This document shows, one piece after another, positions 5,756 to 15,180 of a stretch of 64,000 nt of DNA. The stretch lies in the NCBI GenBank assembly GCA_009836625.1, contig VXVC01000012.1, positions 8,073 to 72,072 on the forward strand, given 5' to 3'. Each line of letters opens with the position of its first letter. The stretch's first letter is position 1. The notes below the pieces were generated by a model. That model saw only the letters and a list, made by a program, of their open reading frames with translations, searched no databases and was not told the origin of the DNA. This stretch comes from Holophagales bacterium (lineage in GTDB: Bacteria; Acidobacteriota; Thermoanaerobaculia; Multivoradales; Multivoraceae). The position numbers and the translations under genes were made by a program.

Positions 5756-6820
5756 ATGAGGATTCTCTACGGAGTTCAGGGCACGGGTCACGGTCACCTG
5801 GTGCGCTCGGCGGCGATGGTGGCCGGCCTCCGGAGCCGGGGCCACGATGTCCACTGCCTGCTGACCGGTCGGTCTTCGGCCGCGTTCGCCGACCCTGAGA
5901 TCCGTGCCAGCCACACGCTGCTCGAGGGGTTCACCGGCCAGGCCGCCGGCGGGCGAGTGCGGCTGTTCCAGACCATGCGGCAGTTGCGCGTGGTTCGCTT
6001 TCTGCGCGACGTACGCAGCTTCGATGCGTCAGGCTTCGATCTCGTGCTGACGGACTACGAGCCGGTTTCCGCCTGGATCGCTCGCCGCTGCCGGCGGCCC
6101 AGCATCGGCGTCGGTCACCTGTACGCATTCCACCGGCGTCTGCGACTGCCCGGGCGGACCGGGCCGGCCAAGTGGATGCTGCGCCTGTTCGCTCCGGTCT
6201 ATACGCCGGTTCGGACCGCCGTGGGTCTGCACTGGCATCGATTCGGCGGCACGAATCTGCCGCCGACGATCAGTCCCGATCTCGTCGCTGCGGCAGCGGA
6301 CGGTTCGGCGCGTAGTGATGGCGAGCGGTTCCTCGTCTACCTGCCCGCGGAGAGCGAACAGAGCATCGTGGATCTTCTGGGGCGACTGCCGCAGGGGCGG
6401 TTTGTCGCCTACCGGCCTGTGCCCGAGCCGGTTGAGCGCGGCAACGTCTCGATTCGCCCCTACGACCGCAAGGCCTTCGTGGCCGATCTGGTCGACTGCG
6501 CGGGAGTCATCACGAATGCGGGTTTCTCGCTCGCCAGTGAGGCGCTCCACCTGGGCCGCCGTCTCCTGGTGCAGCCCATTCGCCGCCATCCGGAGCAGTT
6601 CCTCAACGGTCGGGCGCTCAAGGCGCTGGGTCTCGGCACCGTCGTCGAGCGGCTGACGGCGGAGCGGATCCAGTCCTGGATGGACACTCCGGAGCCGGCG
6701 CCCATGAACTATCCGGACGTCACGCGCCACCTGGTCGACTGGATCGACGGGGGCGCCGAGCGTCCGCTCGGCGAACTGGCAGCCGACGTGTGGGATGAAG
6801 TCTCCTGGCGGCCGGCATGA
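5756..6820 (+). CDS. GT-B glycosyltransferase, MJ1255/VC2487-like
   Basis: 354 residues. It begins MRILYGVQGTGHGHLVRSAA, the typical first strand and glycine-rich turn of GT-B transferases, followed by DLVLTDYEPVSAWIARR and, in the C-terminal Rossmann half, VDCAGVITNAGFSLASEAL, the nucleotide-sugar-binding region, then PIRRHPEQFLNGRALKALG. This matches the MJ1255/VC2487 family of uncharacterised UDP-sugar transferases. It probably acts at the inner face of the membrane in surface-glycan synthesis. Its stop overlaps the next gene by four bases (ATGA), and a GNAT gene follows. Donor and acceptor cannot be told. Confidence 0.85.
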   Translation: MRILYGVQGTGHGHLVRSAAMVAGLRSRGHDVHCLLTGRSSAAFADPEIRASHTLLEGFTGQAAGGRVRLFQTMRQLRVVRFLRDVRSFDASGFDLVLTDYEPVSAWIARRCRRPSIGVGHLYAFHRRLRLPGRTGPAKWMLRLFAPVYTPVRTAVGLHWHRFGGTNLPPTISPDLVAAAADGSARSDGERFLVYLPAESEQSIVDLLGRLPQGRFVAYRPVPEPVERGNVSIRPYDRKAFVADLVDCAGVITNAGFSLASEALHLGRRLLVQPIRRHPEQFLNGRALKALGLGTVVERLTAERIQSWMDTPEPAPMNYPDVTRHLVDWIDGGAERPLGELAADVWDEVSWRPA

Positions 6821-7623
6821 GCAGATCGCGAACGGCGCGTCCGGCCGATCCCGACCTCGACTTCACCCTCGCGCACTATCGCGAGATCCTGGAGCGGATC
6901 GCCTCGACCCACCGGACCTTCTCGTTCGGTGAGGCGGCTCCCCTGGGTGAGGCGCTGCTCGACGTGGAGCGCTTCGTCCTGATGCGGCACGACGTCGAGT
7001 TCAGTCTCGATGCCGCGGTGACCATGGCGCGGGCCGACCACGACGCCGGCGTTCGCTCGACCTTCTTCGTCCAGATCGGTTCCGACTACAACCTGTTCGA
7101 GGCCGACGGCGCCGGGGCGGTCGAAGAGGTTCTCGATCTGGGGCACGACCTGGGATTCCACTACGACCTGGGACTGCTGGAGCGTTCGGGCGGCGACCCG
7201 GTGGCGCTGGCCGGCCGGGCGATCGAGTTGATCGAGGGCTTCTTCGACACGCGGATCCGGGCCGCCAGCCCCCACATGCCGATGCGGTCGGGCCGGACGC
7301 TACGGATTCCCGGCGTCGTAGACGCCTACGACCCGCTCTACTTCGAGCGGATCAAGTACCTCTCCGACAGCACCCAGGTCTGGCGCGAGGGTGTGGTGAC
7401 GTCGCTGCTCGACCAGTACGACCAGATCCAGCTCCTCACCCACGAGTACCACTGGACGGAGGAGGGTCTGGGCTGGGACGAGCTGCTGTTGCTCGAGGCC
7501 GAGTTCAAGTACCGCCGGCTCAGGCGCCGCGCCGAGGCGAACATCGAGCGCTTCCGGGAGGGCCTGCGCCTGCGGGCCGAGCGCGACGAGGCGTTTCGGG
7601 CAGGGCGCGGCGGGTCGAAGTAG
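6817..7623 (+). CDS. polysaccharide deacetylase-like protein
   Basis: 268 residues. LMRHDVEFSLDAAVTMA carries the Asp of the NodB-type metal site, YNLFEADG and LGHDLGFHYD follow, and AASPHMPMRSG and TLLTHEYHW-like segments give later His residues, a pattern seen in polysaccharide deacetylase-fold proteins of glycan clusters. No signal peptide is visible, so it acts in the cytoplasm, probably on a sugar intermediate. Start ATG overlaps the preceding stop. Whether it removes acetyl groups or is a relative with another activity is open. Confidence 0.7.
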   Translation: MSRSRTARPADPDLDFTLAHYREILERIASTHRTFSFGEAAPLGEALLDVERFVLMRHDVEFSLDAAVTMARADHDAGVRSTFFVQIGSDYNLFEADGAGAVEEVLDLGHDLGFHYDLGLLERSGGDPVALAGRAIELIEGFFDTRIRAASPHMPMRSGRTLRIPGVVDAYDPLYFERIKYLSDSTQVWREGVVTSLLDQYDQIQLLTHEYHWTEEGLGWDELLLLEAEFKYRRLRRRAEANIERFREGLRLRAERDEAFRAGRGGSK

Positions 7624-7634
7624 CCTTCGGGTCG

Positions 7635-8567
7635 ATGGATCGGGTGCGTACGGTTCGGGACGTCCTGCTGCGCCCGAGCACCGAGAGCGAGCTCCCTCGT
7701 CTCTCCGAACTGACCGAAGTCGTCTACGGCGTCCGGCGCGAGCCGGAGGTGCTGCGGTGGCTTCTCTTCCATCCCGGTCCGGGGCCGGAGGTCGAGTCTT
7801 CCGTCGCCGAACGGCATGGGCGAATCGTCGGCCACGTGGCTTCGTTGCACTGCCGCTACTGGGTCCATGGCGGAACGGTGACGGGTGCTCACCGGATGCT
7901 GTGGATGGTTGAACACGCTGCGCGAGGCAGGGCCGGCGTCCCCCTTGCCGGCCGGACGCCCGATACGGATTTCGAGGTCGTGCTCGGCGGCACCGCCGCC
8001 ACCAAGGCGATGCTGGTCATGCGCGGCTTTCGCGAGGCCGGCGAGGCGCTCGAAGTGCGTCTGAGCACCGCGGCGGCGGGCTCCGCCACGACCAGGCCGA
8101 CCGGCCTGGAGCTGGTCGACTTCGATCCTGCCGCGGCCGGCCCGGTCGCTCCTCCGGACACGCTGGTCAATCTCGCCGAGCCGGACCACCTGGCGTGGCT
8201 GGCGGCCTGCCCGGAGCACGACGGACTGCTGTTCACCCTGGAACGATCGGGGGAGCCGCTGGGTCCGGTCCTGCTCTACGTCAACCAGGCGAACGATCCG
8301 CCCACCGGCCGGATCGTCCACATGCCATGCCTGGAAGAGGATGCGGATCTGGCGCTACTCGCCATTCTGGACCGGCTGGGCCGGGAAGGCTGCGCCGAGG
8401 CGACGGTCCTGGCCACGGAAGATGGCCTGTTGCGGGCCGCGGAGTCGCTTGGCGGCGAGGTCTTCTACCGGCGTCCGCTCTGGTTCCGCAACCCGAACCG
8501 CGCCGTGGAGCCAGTCCGGTTCTATCTCACCTACATGGAGGGGGATCTCGCCTACCGGCGGGTGTGA
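7635..8567 (+). CDS. GNAT-fold acyltransferase
   Basis: 310 residues, double length for a GNAT. The N-terminal half shows LRPSTESELPRLSELTEVVYG, RIVGHVASLHCRYW and GRAGVPLAGRTPDTDFEVVLGGT, then a second, weaker half. Likely N-acylation of a sugar or amino acid made by the two preceding genes, with which it forms an operon (eleven-base gap). TAGCCT lies eight bases before the ATG. It is convergent with the oxidoreductase at 8577. Substrate unknown. Confidence 0.7.
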   Translation: MDRVRTVRDVLLRPSTESELPRLSELTEVVYGVRREPEVLRWLLFHPGPGPEVESSVAERHGRIVGHVASLHCRYWVHGGTVTGAHRMLWMVEHAARGRAGVPLAGRTPDTDFEVVLGGTAATKAMLVMRGFREAGEALEVRLSTAAAGSATTRPTGLELVDFDPAAAGPVAPPDTLVNLAEPDHLAWLAACPEHDGLLFTLERSGEPLGPVLLYVNQANDPPTGRIVHMPCLEEDADLALLAILDRLGREGCAEATVLATEDGLLRAAESLGGEVFYRRPLWFRNPNRAVEPVRFYLTYMEGDLAYRRV

Positions 8568-8576
8568 GGCGCCGCG

Positions 8577-9725
8577 CTAGGCATGCGGCGTGACGAGGAA
8601 CTTCTCGCCGGTCGCCTGCTTCGCGTAGACCGCGATGGATGCCGGATCGAGGGCCTGGCGCAGGGTGACCGTCCTGGCGTAGCTCGACGCGAAGGTCGTT
8701 CTGATCTCCGCGGCGACTCGCTGCCGGAGGCGTTCCGAGGCCTCGTAACCGACGCGGCGCAGGAAGTGGGGCAGCAGCCAGCCGCCCAGGCCCCAGGCCA
8801 TGCCGAAGTTGCGGGTCAGGACGGTCTGGCTGCGGTCGAGCCCGCCGTAGATGTAGACCTGCTTGAGGGTCGCCGAGCCGTAGCGGCTGTACTCGGGGGC
8901 GCTGGCGGAGAGTGCCGCCTCCATCGCGGTCAGGATCTGGCCGGCCAGCTTGCCGCCGCCAGTGGCGTCGAAGCCGAGCGTCGCGCCGGTGTCGGTGATC
9001 GCGGCGACGAGGTCGGCCATGAAGGTCTCGGTACTCAGGTTGACGACGTGGGTGGCGCCGATGCCGCGCAGGAGTTCCTCGTGTTCCGGCCGGCGGACGA
9101 CGTTGACCAGCGGTACGCCGTCCTTGGTGCAGATCTTCTGGAGCATTTGGCCCAGGTTGGAGGCGGCGGCCGTGTGGACCAGGGCCGTGTGGCCCTCGAG
9201 CCGCATCGTCTCGACCATGCCCAGGGCGGTCAGGGGATTGACGAAGCAGGAGGCGCCTTCCGCGGGCGTCGTGCCTGCGGGCAGCGCCAGGCACTGCCGG
9301 GCCTCGGCCAGCCGGTACTCCGCGTACATCGAGCCGCCGAGGACGGCGACCGTGCGGCCGATCAGGGCCTGGGCGGCCGGCGACGAACCGGCGGCGACGA
9401 CCACGCCGGCGCCCTCGTTGCCGGTCGGTATTGCCTGGCCGAGGCGACCGGCGACCAGCCGCGCCAGTCCCTTGGGGAGGTCGGCGACTACCACGGGGCC
9501 GTGTTCTCCGTCCGACGCGCGGACCGTGGAGACGTCGGCCGGCCCGAACAGCACGCCCAGGTCGGACGGGTTGATCGGCGACGCCTCGACCCGGATGACG
9601 ATCTGGTCCGGACCGGGTTCCGGCACCGGGACCCTGACCAGCGCCAGTTCGACGGTGCCGCCGCCGCTGTCATCAGTACGGATCGTGGAGTGGAGGGCCA
9701 GGCCGTCGGCGGGGAGTTCGGTCAT
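8577..9725 (-). CDS. zinc-type alcohol dehydrogenase/quinone oxidoreductase (MDR)
   Basis: 382 residues of the medium-chain dehydrogenase superfamily: a GroES-like N-terminus (RVEASPINPSDLGVLFGP, IPTGNEGAGVVVAAG) and a Rossmann domain (TALVHTAAASNLGQMLQKIC). The structural-zinc Cys set is absent, which points to the quinone oxidoreductase or enoyl reductase branch using NAD(P)H. Single-gene unit between two plus-strand operons. Substrate unknown; enoyl-CoA or quinone reduction are typical. Confidence 0.85.
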   Translation of the reverse strand: MTELPADGLALHSTIRTDDSGGGTVELALVRVPVPEPGPDQIVIRVEASPINPSDLGVLFGPADVSTVRASDGEHGPVVVADLPKGLARLVAGRLGQAIPTGNEGAGVVVAAGSSPAAQALIGRTVAVLGGSMYAEYRLAEARQCLALPAGTTPAEGASCFVNPLTALGMVETMRLEGHTALVHTAAASNLGQMLQKICTKDGVPLVNVVRRPEHEELLRGIGATHVVNLSTETFMADLVAAITDTGATLGFDATGGGKLAGQILTAMEAALSASAPEYSRYGSATLKQVYIYGGLDRSQTVLTRNFGMAWGLGGWLLPHFLRRVGYEASERLRQRVAAEIRTTFASSYARTVTLRQALDPASIAVYAKQATGEKFLVTPHA

Positions 9726-9798
9726 GAGTCGATTCCGGGGTTGGTTGAAGCGGTAAGCGGCGGCGAAGGCTATCGCGGCTCAAGCGCCTCGGACGACT

Positions 9799-10737
9799 AT
9801 GCTCCCGTCCTGGATGCCGCACGTCGTCTGCTCGCTTGAAGCGTCCTGCCGGCGGCCGTTCGATGTCCGGGGCCTGCTCGAGTTCTTCGCGGCCCGCGCC
9901 TTGCCGGGCGTCGAGGTCGTCGACACGGAGCGCCTGCTCTACTGCCGGACGATCGACCTCGCGCGACTGTCGCCGGATGCGCCGGAAAGCGGTCCCCGGC
10001 TCGGCGTCCTGCGGGTCGACTTTGGCGGCTCCCGCCTGAGTGCGGAAGTACATGCCACTGCGGGTGAAGGGCTCGAATCATGCCGCGAGGAAGAGGTCGA
10101 ACTGCGAGTGCGGCGACTGTTCGACCTCGACGCGAACCCGGACGCCATTCGTTCGGGCCTGAGCGACCACCGCGAACTGGCCTCGGGCGGCCAGAGCTCG
10201 GCAGGCGTGCGGATTCCGGGTGCCTGGTGCCGCTTCGAGACCGCGGTCCGGGCCGTGCTGGGTCAGCAGATCTCGGTGGCCGGCGCTCGCACACTGGCGG
10301 GCCGTCTGGTCGCGGCCGCGGGCCGGGAACTGCCCTCGGGGCTGATAGAGCCCGGCCTCGAGCGGACGTTCCCGGGCCCGGATCAGGTCGCGTCCCTCGA
10401 CCTCCGGACGATCGGTTTGCCCGGGTCTCGCGCCCGGGCGCTGGGTGACCTGGCGTCGGAGGTCGCGACCGGTGCGTTGAGGCTGGACGCCGACCCTCGG
10501 GAGGTCCGCCGCCGACTGCTCGATATCAAGGGCATCGGCCCCTGGACGGTCGAGTACATCGCGATGCGGGCCCTGGGCGACCGCGACGCGTTTCCGGCCA
10601 GCGACCTGGGTTTGCGCAAGGCGATCGACCGCGACCAGCCGCCCGGCGCAGCCGAGCTGGAGGCGATGGCGGAAGCCTGGCGGCCCATGCGCGCGTACGC
10701 GGCGATCCTGTTGTGGCGCCGGGGCGGTGGCGGGTAG
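9799..10737 (+). CDS. alkA: DNA-3-methyladenine glycosylase II
   Basis: 312 residues. An AlkA N-terminal domain (RPFDVRGLLEFFAARALPGVE) is followed by the HhH-GPD glycosylase core: VLGQQISVAGARTLAGRLV, the helix-hairpin-helix LLDIKGIGPWTVEYIAMRALG, and the catalytic Asp at about residue 269 in FPASDLGLRKA. Removes 3-methyladenine and other alkylated bases. It is followed directly by ogt, making a two-gene alkylation-repair unit. ATG 9814, ten bases after TATGCT (9798-9803), is an alternative start and would make the message nearly leaderless. Confidence 0.92.
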   Translation: MLPSWMPHVVCSLEASCRRPFDVRGLLEFFAARALPGVEVVDTERLLYCRTIDLARLSPDAPESGPRLGVLRVDFGGSRLSAEVHATAGEGLESCREEEVELRVRRLFDLDANPDAIRSGLSDHRELASGGQSSAGVRIPGAWCRFETAVRAVLGQQISVAGARTLAGRLVAAAGRELPSGLIEPGLERTFPGPDQVASLDLRTIGLPGSRARALGDLASEVATGALRLDADPREVRRRLLDIKGIGPWTVEYIAMRALGDRDAFPASDLGLRKAIDRDQPPGAAELEAMAEAWRPMRAYAAILLWRRGGGG

Positions 10738-10762
10738 GCTGAACCAGAACGGACCCCGACCG

Positions 10763-11299
10763 ATGACCGCGACCTACCACGCCTTCGACACGCCGATCGG
10801 AGCCCTCCGGCTGGTGGGTGGAGAGGACTCGATCGACTGCATCGACCTGCCGAACCGGGCGGTGAAACCACCGGACCCGGCCTGGACGGCTTCCGCCGAC
10901 AGACTGCCCGCGGCGCTGGCGGAGGCCAGGAGGCAGATCGAGGAGTACTTCGCGGGCGAGCGGCAGGACTTCGACCTGCCGCTCTCTCCCCACGGCACCG
11001 CGTTCCAGCGCCGCGTGTGGACCGAACTGCGGCGCATCCCGTTCGGCGAGACGATCTCCTACGGTGAGCTGGCGGCGCGCATCGGCAAGCCGACGGCCTC
11101 GAGGGCGGTGGGCGCCGCGAATGGCCGCAACCCGCTGCCGGTCGTCGTGCCCTGCCATCGGGTGATCGGCAGCGACGGCCGGCTGACCGGCTTCGGGGGC
11201 GGTCTGCCGACGAAGCAGGCGTTGCTGGACCTGGAACGGCGGGTGGCCGGAAGGCAGCTACTCCTTGCGCCGGTGCTAAGCTCGCGCGCGACTTCGTAG
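10763..11299 (+). CDS. ogt: methylated-DNA-protein-cysteine methyltransferase
   Basis: 178 residues from ATG 10763; a GTG at 10727 inside the alkA end is possible but adds a tail unlike the family. Contains TAFQRRVWTELRRIPFGETISYGELAARIG (DNA-binding part, residues 79-108) and PVVVPCHRVIG with acceptor Cys131, then GLPTKQALLDLE. Repairs O6-methylguanine by suicidal methyl transfer. It shares the transcript with alkA, covering both base excision and direct reversal of alkylation damage. Confidence 0.95.
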   Translation: MTATYHAFDTPIGALRLVGGEDSIDCIDLPNRAVKPPDPAWTASADRLPAALAEARRQIEEYFAGERQDFDLPLSPHGTAFQRRVWTELRRIPFGETISYGELAARIGKPTASRAVGAANGRNPLPVVVPCHRVIGSDGRLTGFGGGLPTKQALLDLERRVAGRQLLLAPVLSSRATS

Positions 11300-11340
11300 G
11301 CAGTTTCCCAGCCAGAGCGACCTCCACCTGGAGATTCCGG

Positions 11341-12711
11341 ATGCGCACATCTCGACTCGTGTTTACCGCGGCCACGGCCGTCCTTCTGTTCGCCGGCGCC
11401 GCCATCGCCGCGCCGCCGGCCACGGAGAACTGGCCGGCCTTCCGCGGCCCGGACGCCATGAGCGTCGCCGACGACGACCCCCGGCTGCCGGAGAGCTGGA
11501 GCACGACGGAGAACGTGGCCTGGGTCGTCGATGTACCGGGCCTGGGGTGGTCCTCGCCGATCGTGCAGGGGGACCGCGTGTTCCTGACCACGGTGTGGAG
11601 TGAGGGCGAGGTCGAGGAGCCGAAGAAGGGTCTCTACCTCGGCGGCAACCGGATGCAGCCGTCCGTCGACGAGCACCACTGGTCGGTCTATTGCTTTGAG
11701 GTGGGGACCGGCGAGAAGTGCTGGGAGCGCGAGGTGCTGATCGGCGCTCCGGACTTTCCGCGCCACCTGAAGAACACCTATGCGTCGGAGACCCCGGTCA
11801 CGGACGGCGAGCGGATCTACGCCTACTTCGGCAACGTCGGAGTTTTCGCTTTCACGCTGGACGGCGAGCCGCTCTGGGAGCAGCGGTTCGAAGTGGTCAG
11901 GACGCGCTTCGGATGGGGCACGGCGGCGTCGCCGATCGTTCACAACGGGCAGCTCTACGTCGTGAACGACAACGAGGACCAGTCCTTCCTGATGGCCCTC
12001 GACGCGGCGACCGGCGAGGAGCTGTGGCGCGACGCGCGCGACGAGGGGAGCAACTGGGCGACGCCCTTCGTGTGGGAGAACGAGCTCCGCACCGAGGTGA
12101 TCACGCCGGGTACCGACCAGGTGCGCTCGTACGACGAGCAGGGGAATCTGCTGTGGCATTTCGGCGGCATGTCGTCCATCGCGATTCCGCAGCCGTTCTC
12201 GAAGTACGGCCTGCTCTACGTGTCGTCTGGCTACATCGGTGATCAGGTCCGTCCCGTCTACGCGATCAAGCCAGGCGCCGAAGGCGACATCACGCTCGAG
12301 AAGGACCAGCAGAGCAACCGCTGGGTGGTCTGGTACCAGCCACAGGCTGGCGCCTACAACCCGACGCCGCTGATCTACCGCGACCGCTTCTACACCCTGC
12401 TCGACCGGGGCTTCTTCACCGCGCACGATCCGAAGACCGGCGCCGAGGTCTACGGCAAGCAGCGGATCGAACGCGGCTCGGGCGCCTTCACGGCGTCGCC
12501 CTGGGCTTACAACGGCAAGGTCTTCGTGCTCAGCGAGGACGGCGACACGTTCGTGATCGAGGCCGGCGACGAGTTCAAGGTCGTTGGCAAGAACTCGCTC
12601 GACGAGATGGCCATGTCGACGCCGGCGATCGCCGACGGCAGCCTCTACATCCGTACCCGGAGCAAGCTGTACCGGATCACGAATCAGGCGGGCGGCGCGA
12701 GCGGGCCCTGA
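11341..12711 (+). CDS. exported PQQ-type beta-propeller protein
   Basis: 456 residues with a Sec signal peptide (first 23 residues, ending AAIAA). The rest is an eight-bladed PQQ-like propeller: WPAFRGPDAMSVADD at the start, then blades such as YCFEVGTGEKCWEREV, ALDAATGEELWRDARDEG and TAHDPKTGAEVYGKQRI. GGAGA lies ten bases before the ATG. It probably works in the periplasm; no catalytic disulfide or quinone ligands are evident, so it may be a structural or binding propeller. The next gene starts at its stop codon. Confidence 0.8.
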   Translation: MRTSRLVFTAATAVLLFAGAAIAAPPATENWPAFRGPDAMSVADDDPRLPESWSTTENVAWVVDVPGLGWSSPIVQGDRVFLTTVWSEGEVEEPKKGLYLGGNRMQPSVDEHHWSVYCFEVGTGEKCWEREVLIGAPDFPRHLKNTYASETPVTDGERIYAYFGNVGVFAFTLDGEPLWEQRFEVVRTRFGWGTAASPIVHNGQLYVVNDNEDQSFLMALDAATGEELWRDARDEGSNWATPFVWENELRTEVITPGTDQVRSYDEQGNLLWHFGGMSSIAIPQPFSKYGLLYVSSGYIGDQVRPVYAIKPGAEGDITLEKDQQSNRWVVWYQPQAGAYNPTPLIYRDRFYTLLDRGFFTAHDPKTGAEVYGKQRIERGSGAFTASPWAYNGKVFVLSEDGDTFVIEAGDEFKVVGKNSLDEMAMSTPAIADGSLYIRTRSKLYRITNQAGGASGP

Positions 12712-13916
12712 ACGCCGGGCCTGCCGCGGCCGCGCTCTGGCTCGGCCTGGCGGCTCTCGCCCAGCCGGCGGCCGCTGTCGACTTCGACGCGGTAGCGGAG
12801 GTGTTCCGCAGCCGCTGCGCCGGTTGTCACACGGAGGGCGGCCCGGCGCCGTTCGCGTTGCGGACGTTCGAGCAGGCGCGCGCCTGGTCGTCCTCGATCC
12901 GGCGCGCGGTCGCCTCGGGGGCGATGCCTCCGTGGCACGCCGACCCGCGCTACGGCGAGTTCGCGAACGACCGGCGTCTGCGGGCTTCGGAGCGAGCGCA
13001 GCTGCTGGGCTGGATCGATGGCGGCAGCCTGCCAGGGTCTTCTTCGCTCGAGGCAGCGCCGGAAGAACGGCCCGCATCTTCCAGGAGTATCGACTGGAGC
13101 ATCGGCGTTCCCGATCTCGTCTTCGAGCTGCCGGAAGAGGTGACGGTACCCGCGGCCGGTGCCGTTCCGTACCACGGCTACCGGGTGGAAACGGGTCTGG
13201 CCGAGGACGTCTGGATCCAGGCGGCGGAGACGCGGCCCGGCAACCCGGCCGTGGTCCATCACATCATCGTGCAGGCCTTCCCGGGCGCCGGCGCCGTCCA
13301 GGAACGCACCGGCGGCGATCCGCGCACGGCGGGCGATCTGGGCGGCTATGCGCCGGGCACCGGCCCCCTCGTCATGCCACCGGGGGTCGGCCGCCGGCTT
13401 CCCGCCGGCGCCGTGCTTGACTTCCAGATGCACTACACGCCGACGGGAAGGGAAGAGACGGACCGGAGCCGGATCGGCCTGGTCCTGGCGGCCGAGCCGC
13501 CTCGCCACGAGTCCCTCACGGCGCTCTGCTCGACCCCCTTCCTGTGGATTCCGGCGGGTGAGCGGGACGTCCGGTTCGAGGCGGGCCTGACCTTCCCGCG
13601 CGCCACCCGCCTGCTGTCGCTCAGGCCTCACATGCACCTGCGCGGCGACACGTTCGAGTTCCGGGCGGAGTACCCGGATGGACGCTCCGAGATACTGCTC
13701 CTGGTCACCGGCTACGACTTCAACTGGCAGACGACCTACCGGTTCGCCGAGCCCAGGCCGCTGCCCGCCGGGACGCGGCTTCGCTGCACGGCGACCTACG
13801 ACAACAGCGGCGCCAACCCGCTGAACCCCGATCCGGCCCGGAACGTCTCCTGGGGACGCGAGACGACGGACGAGATGATGATCGGCTTCGTCGACTACTA
13901 CGAGGTGGAGGACTAG
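12708..13916 (+). CDS. haem/copper type II monooxygenase-like exported protein
   Basis: 402 residues if read from CTG 12708, which overlaps the previous stop as CTGA. The first NTG after it (GTG 12801) would remove a good signal peptide (AALWLGLAALAQPAAA), so the non-standard start is favoured. CAGCH just after the mature N-terminus is a haem c site. The rest resembles the copper type II ascorbate-dependent monooxygenase fold: VVHHIIVQAF (HH), LDFQMHYTPTG, and RPHMHLRGDTFEF. Likely a periplasmic oxidase or electron-transfer protein working with the propeller upstream. A related partial gene lies at 62856-64000. Confidence 0.75.
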   Translation: MNAGPAAAALWLGLAALAQPAAAVDFDAVAEVFRSRCAGCHTEGGPAPFALRTFEQARAWSSSIRRAVASGAMPPWHADPRYGEFANDRRLRASERAQLLGWIDGGSLPGSSSLEAAPEERPASSRSIDWSIGVPDLVFELPEEVTVPAAGAVPYHGYRVETGLAEDVWIQAAETRPGNPAVVHHIIVQAFPGAGAVQERTGGDPRTAGDLGGYAPGTGPLVMPPGVGRRLPAGAVLDFQMHYTPTGREETDRSRIGLVLAAEPPRHESLTALCSTPFLWIPAGERDVRFEAGLTFPRATRLLSLRPHMHLRGDTFEFRAEYPDGRSEILLLVTGYDFNWQTTYRFAEPRPLPAGTRLRCTATYDNSGANPLNPDPARNVSWGRETTDEMMIGFVDYYEVED

Positions 13917-13919
13917 CGG

Positions 13920-15167
13920 CTAGGCGGGGTTCCACTCGCCGCGGGCGACGGCAGGCACGAACTCGTCGAGGCCTTCGGGCGGGTAGTCGACGGCCCGGCC
14001 GAGTTCGGCGCTCATGTAGGCGGCCATCAGCAGGCGGGTGACCTCCAGGCCGTCCTCGAAGGTCTCCCGCGGCCGCTCCCCGCGCCGGAAGCTCTCCACC
14101 ATGTGCCGGTTCTCGGCGTCGTAACCGTAGGCGGCCGGTTCGTTCGGGAGCACCGGCATGAGGCCCATCTCGGCGTTCTGCTTCTCGACCAGGTCCTCGC
14201 CGGTGTGCTGCTCGAGGTCACGGCTGAAGAAGAGTTCGAGTTCCGTGTCGAGGCTGTTGGCCCGCATCGAATACTCCGGGCCGAGCAGTTCCATCGACAG
14301 CCGCAGGCCGGCTCCCACGTAGCTCCACGAGGTCGTCGCCTCGACCACCAGGGGCGTGCCGCTCTCGTCCTCGTACTCGACCATCGCCCGGGCGAAGTCC
14401 TCGGCCGGCCGACGTACATAGTCGACTGCGTCTCCGTACTGGTCACGCAGCTTCCGGGCGTACTCGGGACGCTGCCATTTGAGGCAGTGGATCTGGGCGT
14501 GGACACGCTTCGGGATCAGGCTGTGGCGCGGCTTGCCGGGTTCGGTGAGCAGGAAGCGCGCGGCCTCGACCGAGTGGCACATCATGTCGTTCAGCACCCC
14601 GCCGCCCTGGAGTTCGCCTTGCCAGAACCAGGCGTTGTGCGGGCCGGAGTGTTCCTCGGCGGCGCGCGCCAGGTACGGACGTCCGGCTGCCCGGGCGCCG
14701 CGCTCCCAGGCCAGCTCGCGGCCTCTGACGACCGCCGGGCTGAACACCTGGTTCTCGAGGTAGCCGTCGAGGACGCCGATCTCGTTCGCGAGCTCGACCA
14801 TCCGCAGCGCTTCGCCGGCGTTGCGGGCGAGCGGCTTCTCGCAGGCGATGCCGACCAGGCGGCCGCGGCCGCTGGCGACGGCCTCTGCGATCTCCTCCAT
14901 GTTGGCGATCCGGCGGTCGTTGCGGCCGCAGATCCAGATCGCGTCCACCGAATCGTCCGCGACCATCGCCGCGATCGACTCGTAGGCCCTGGCGTCGCCG
15001 ACGTCGAGTTCGGCGGCGAGCGCCGCCGCCGACTCAGCGCTCTCGCGGTTGGGGCTCCACACGCCCCGTACATCGGCGCCTCGGACCGCGGTCCAAGAAC
15101 GGATGTGGAAGCGGGTGATGAAGCCGCTGCCGACGAAACCGATGCCGAGAGGTCCCTGGGCAGGCAC
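13920..15167 (-). CDS. Gfo/Idh/MocA family oxidoreductase
   Basis: 415 residues from GTG 15167. LGIGFVGSGFITRFHIRSW is the dinucleotide-binding strand-turn-helix, and CEKPLARNAGEA is the EKP motif of the family, with a C-terminal substrate domain (HSGPHNAWFWQGELQGGGVLNDM region). NAD(P)-dependent oxidation of a sugar, inositol or related alcohol in the cytoplasm. It follows the HhH gene by 13 bases in one minus-strand unit. Substrate unknown. Confidence 0.88.
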   Translation of the reverse strand: MPAQGPLGIGFVGSGFITRFHIRSWTAVRGADVRGVWSPNRESAESAAALAAELDVGDARAYESIAAMVADDSVDAIWICGRNDRRIANMEEIAEAVASGRGRLVGIACEKPLARNAGEALRMVELANEIGVLDGYLENQVFSPAVVRGRELAWERGARAAGRPYLARAAEEHSGPHNAWFWQGELQGGGVLNDMMCHSVEAARFLLTEPGKPRHSLIPKRVHAQIHCLKWQRPEYARKLRDQYGDAVDYVRRPAEDFARAMVEYEDESGTPLVVEATTSWSYVGAGLRLSMELLGPEYSMRANSLDTELELFFSRDLEQHTGEDLVEKQNAEMGLMPVLPNEPAAYGYDAENRHMVESFRRGERPRETFEDGLEVTRLLMAAYMSAELGRAVDYPPEGLDEFVPAVARGEWNPA

Positions 15168-15180
15168 TACGTGTGCGGCT

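Noticed and set aside
8583..9839. 418-residue plus-strand frame opposite the oxidoreductase
   Set aside because: Antisense shadow of a clear MDR gene; composition is Gly/Arg/Asp with no motif.
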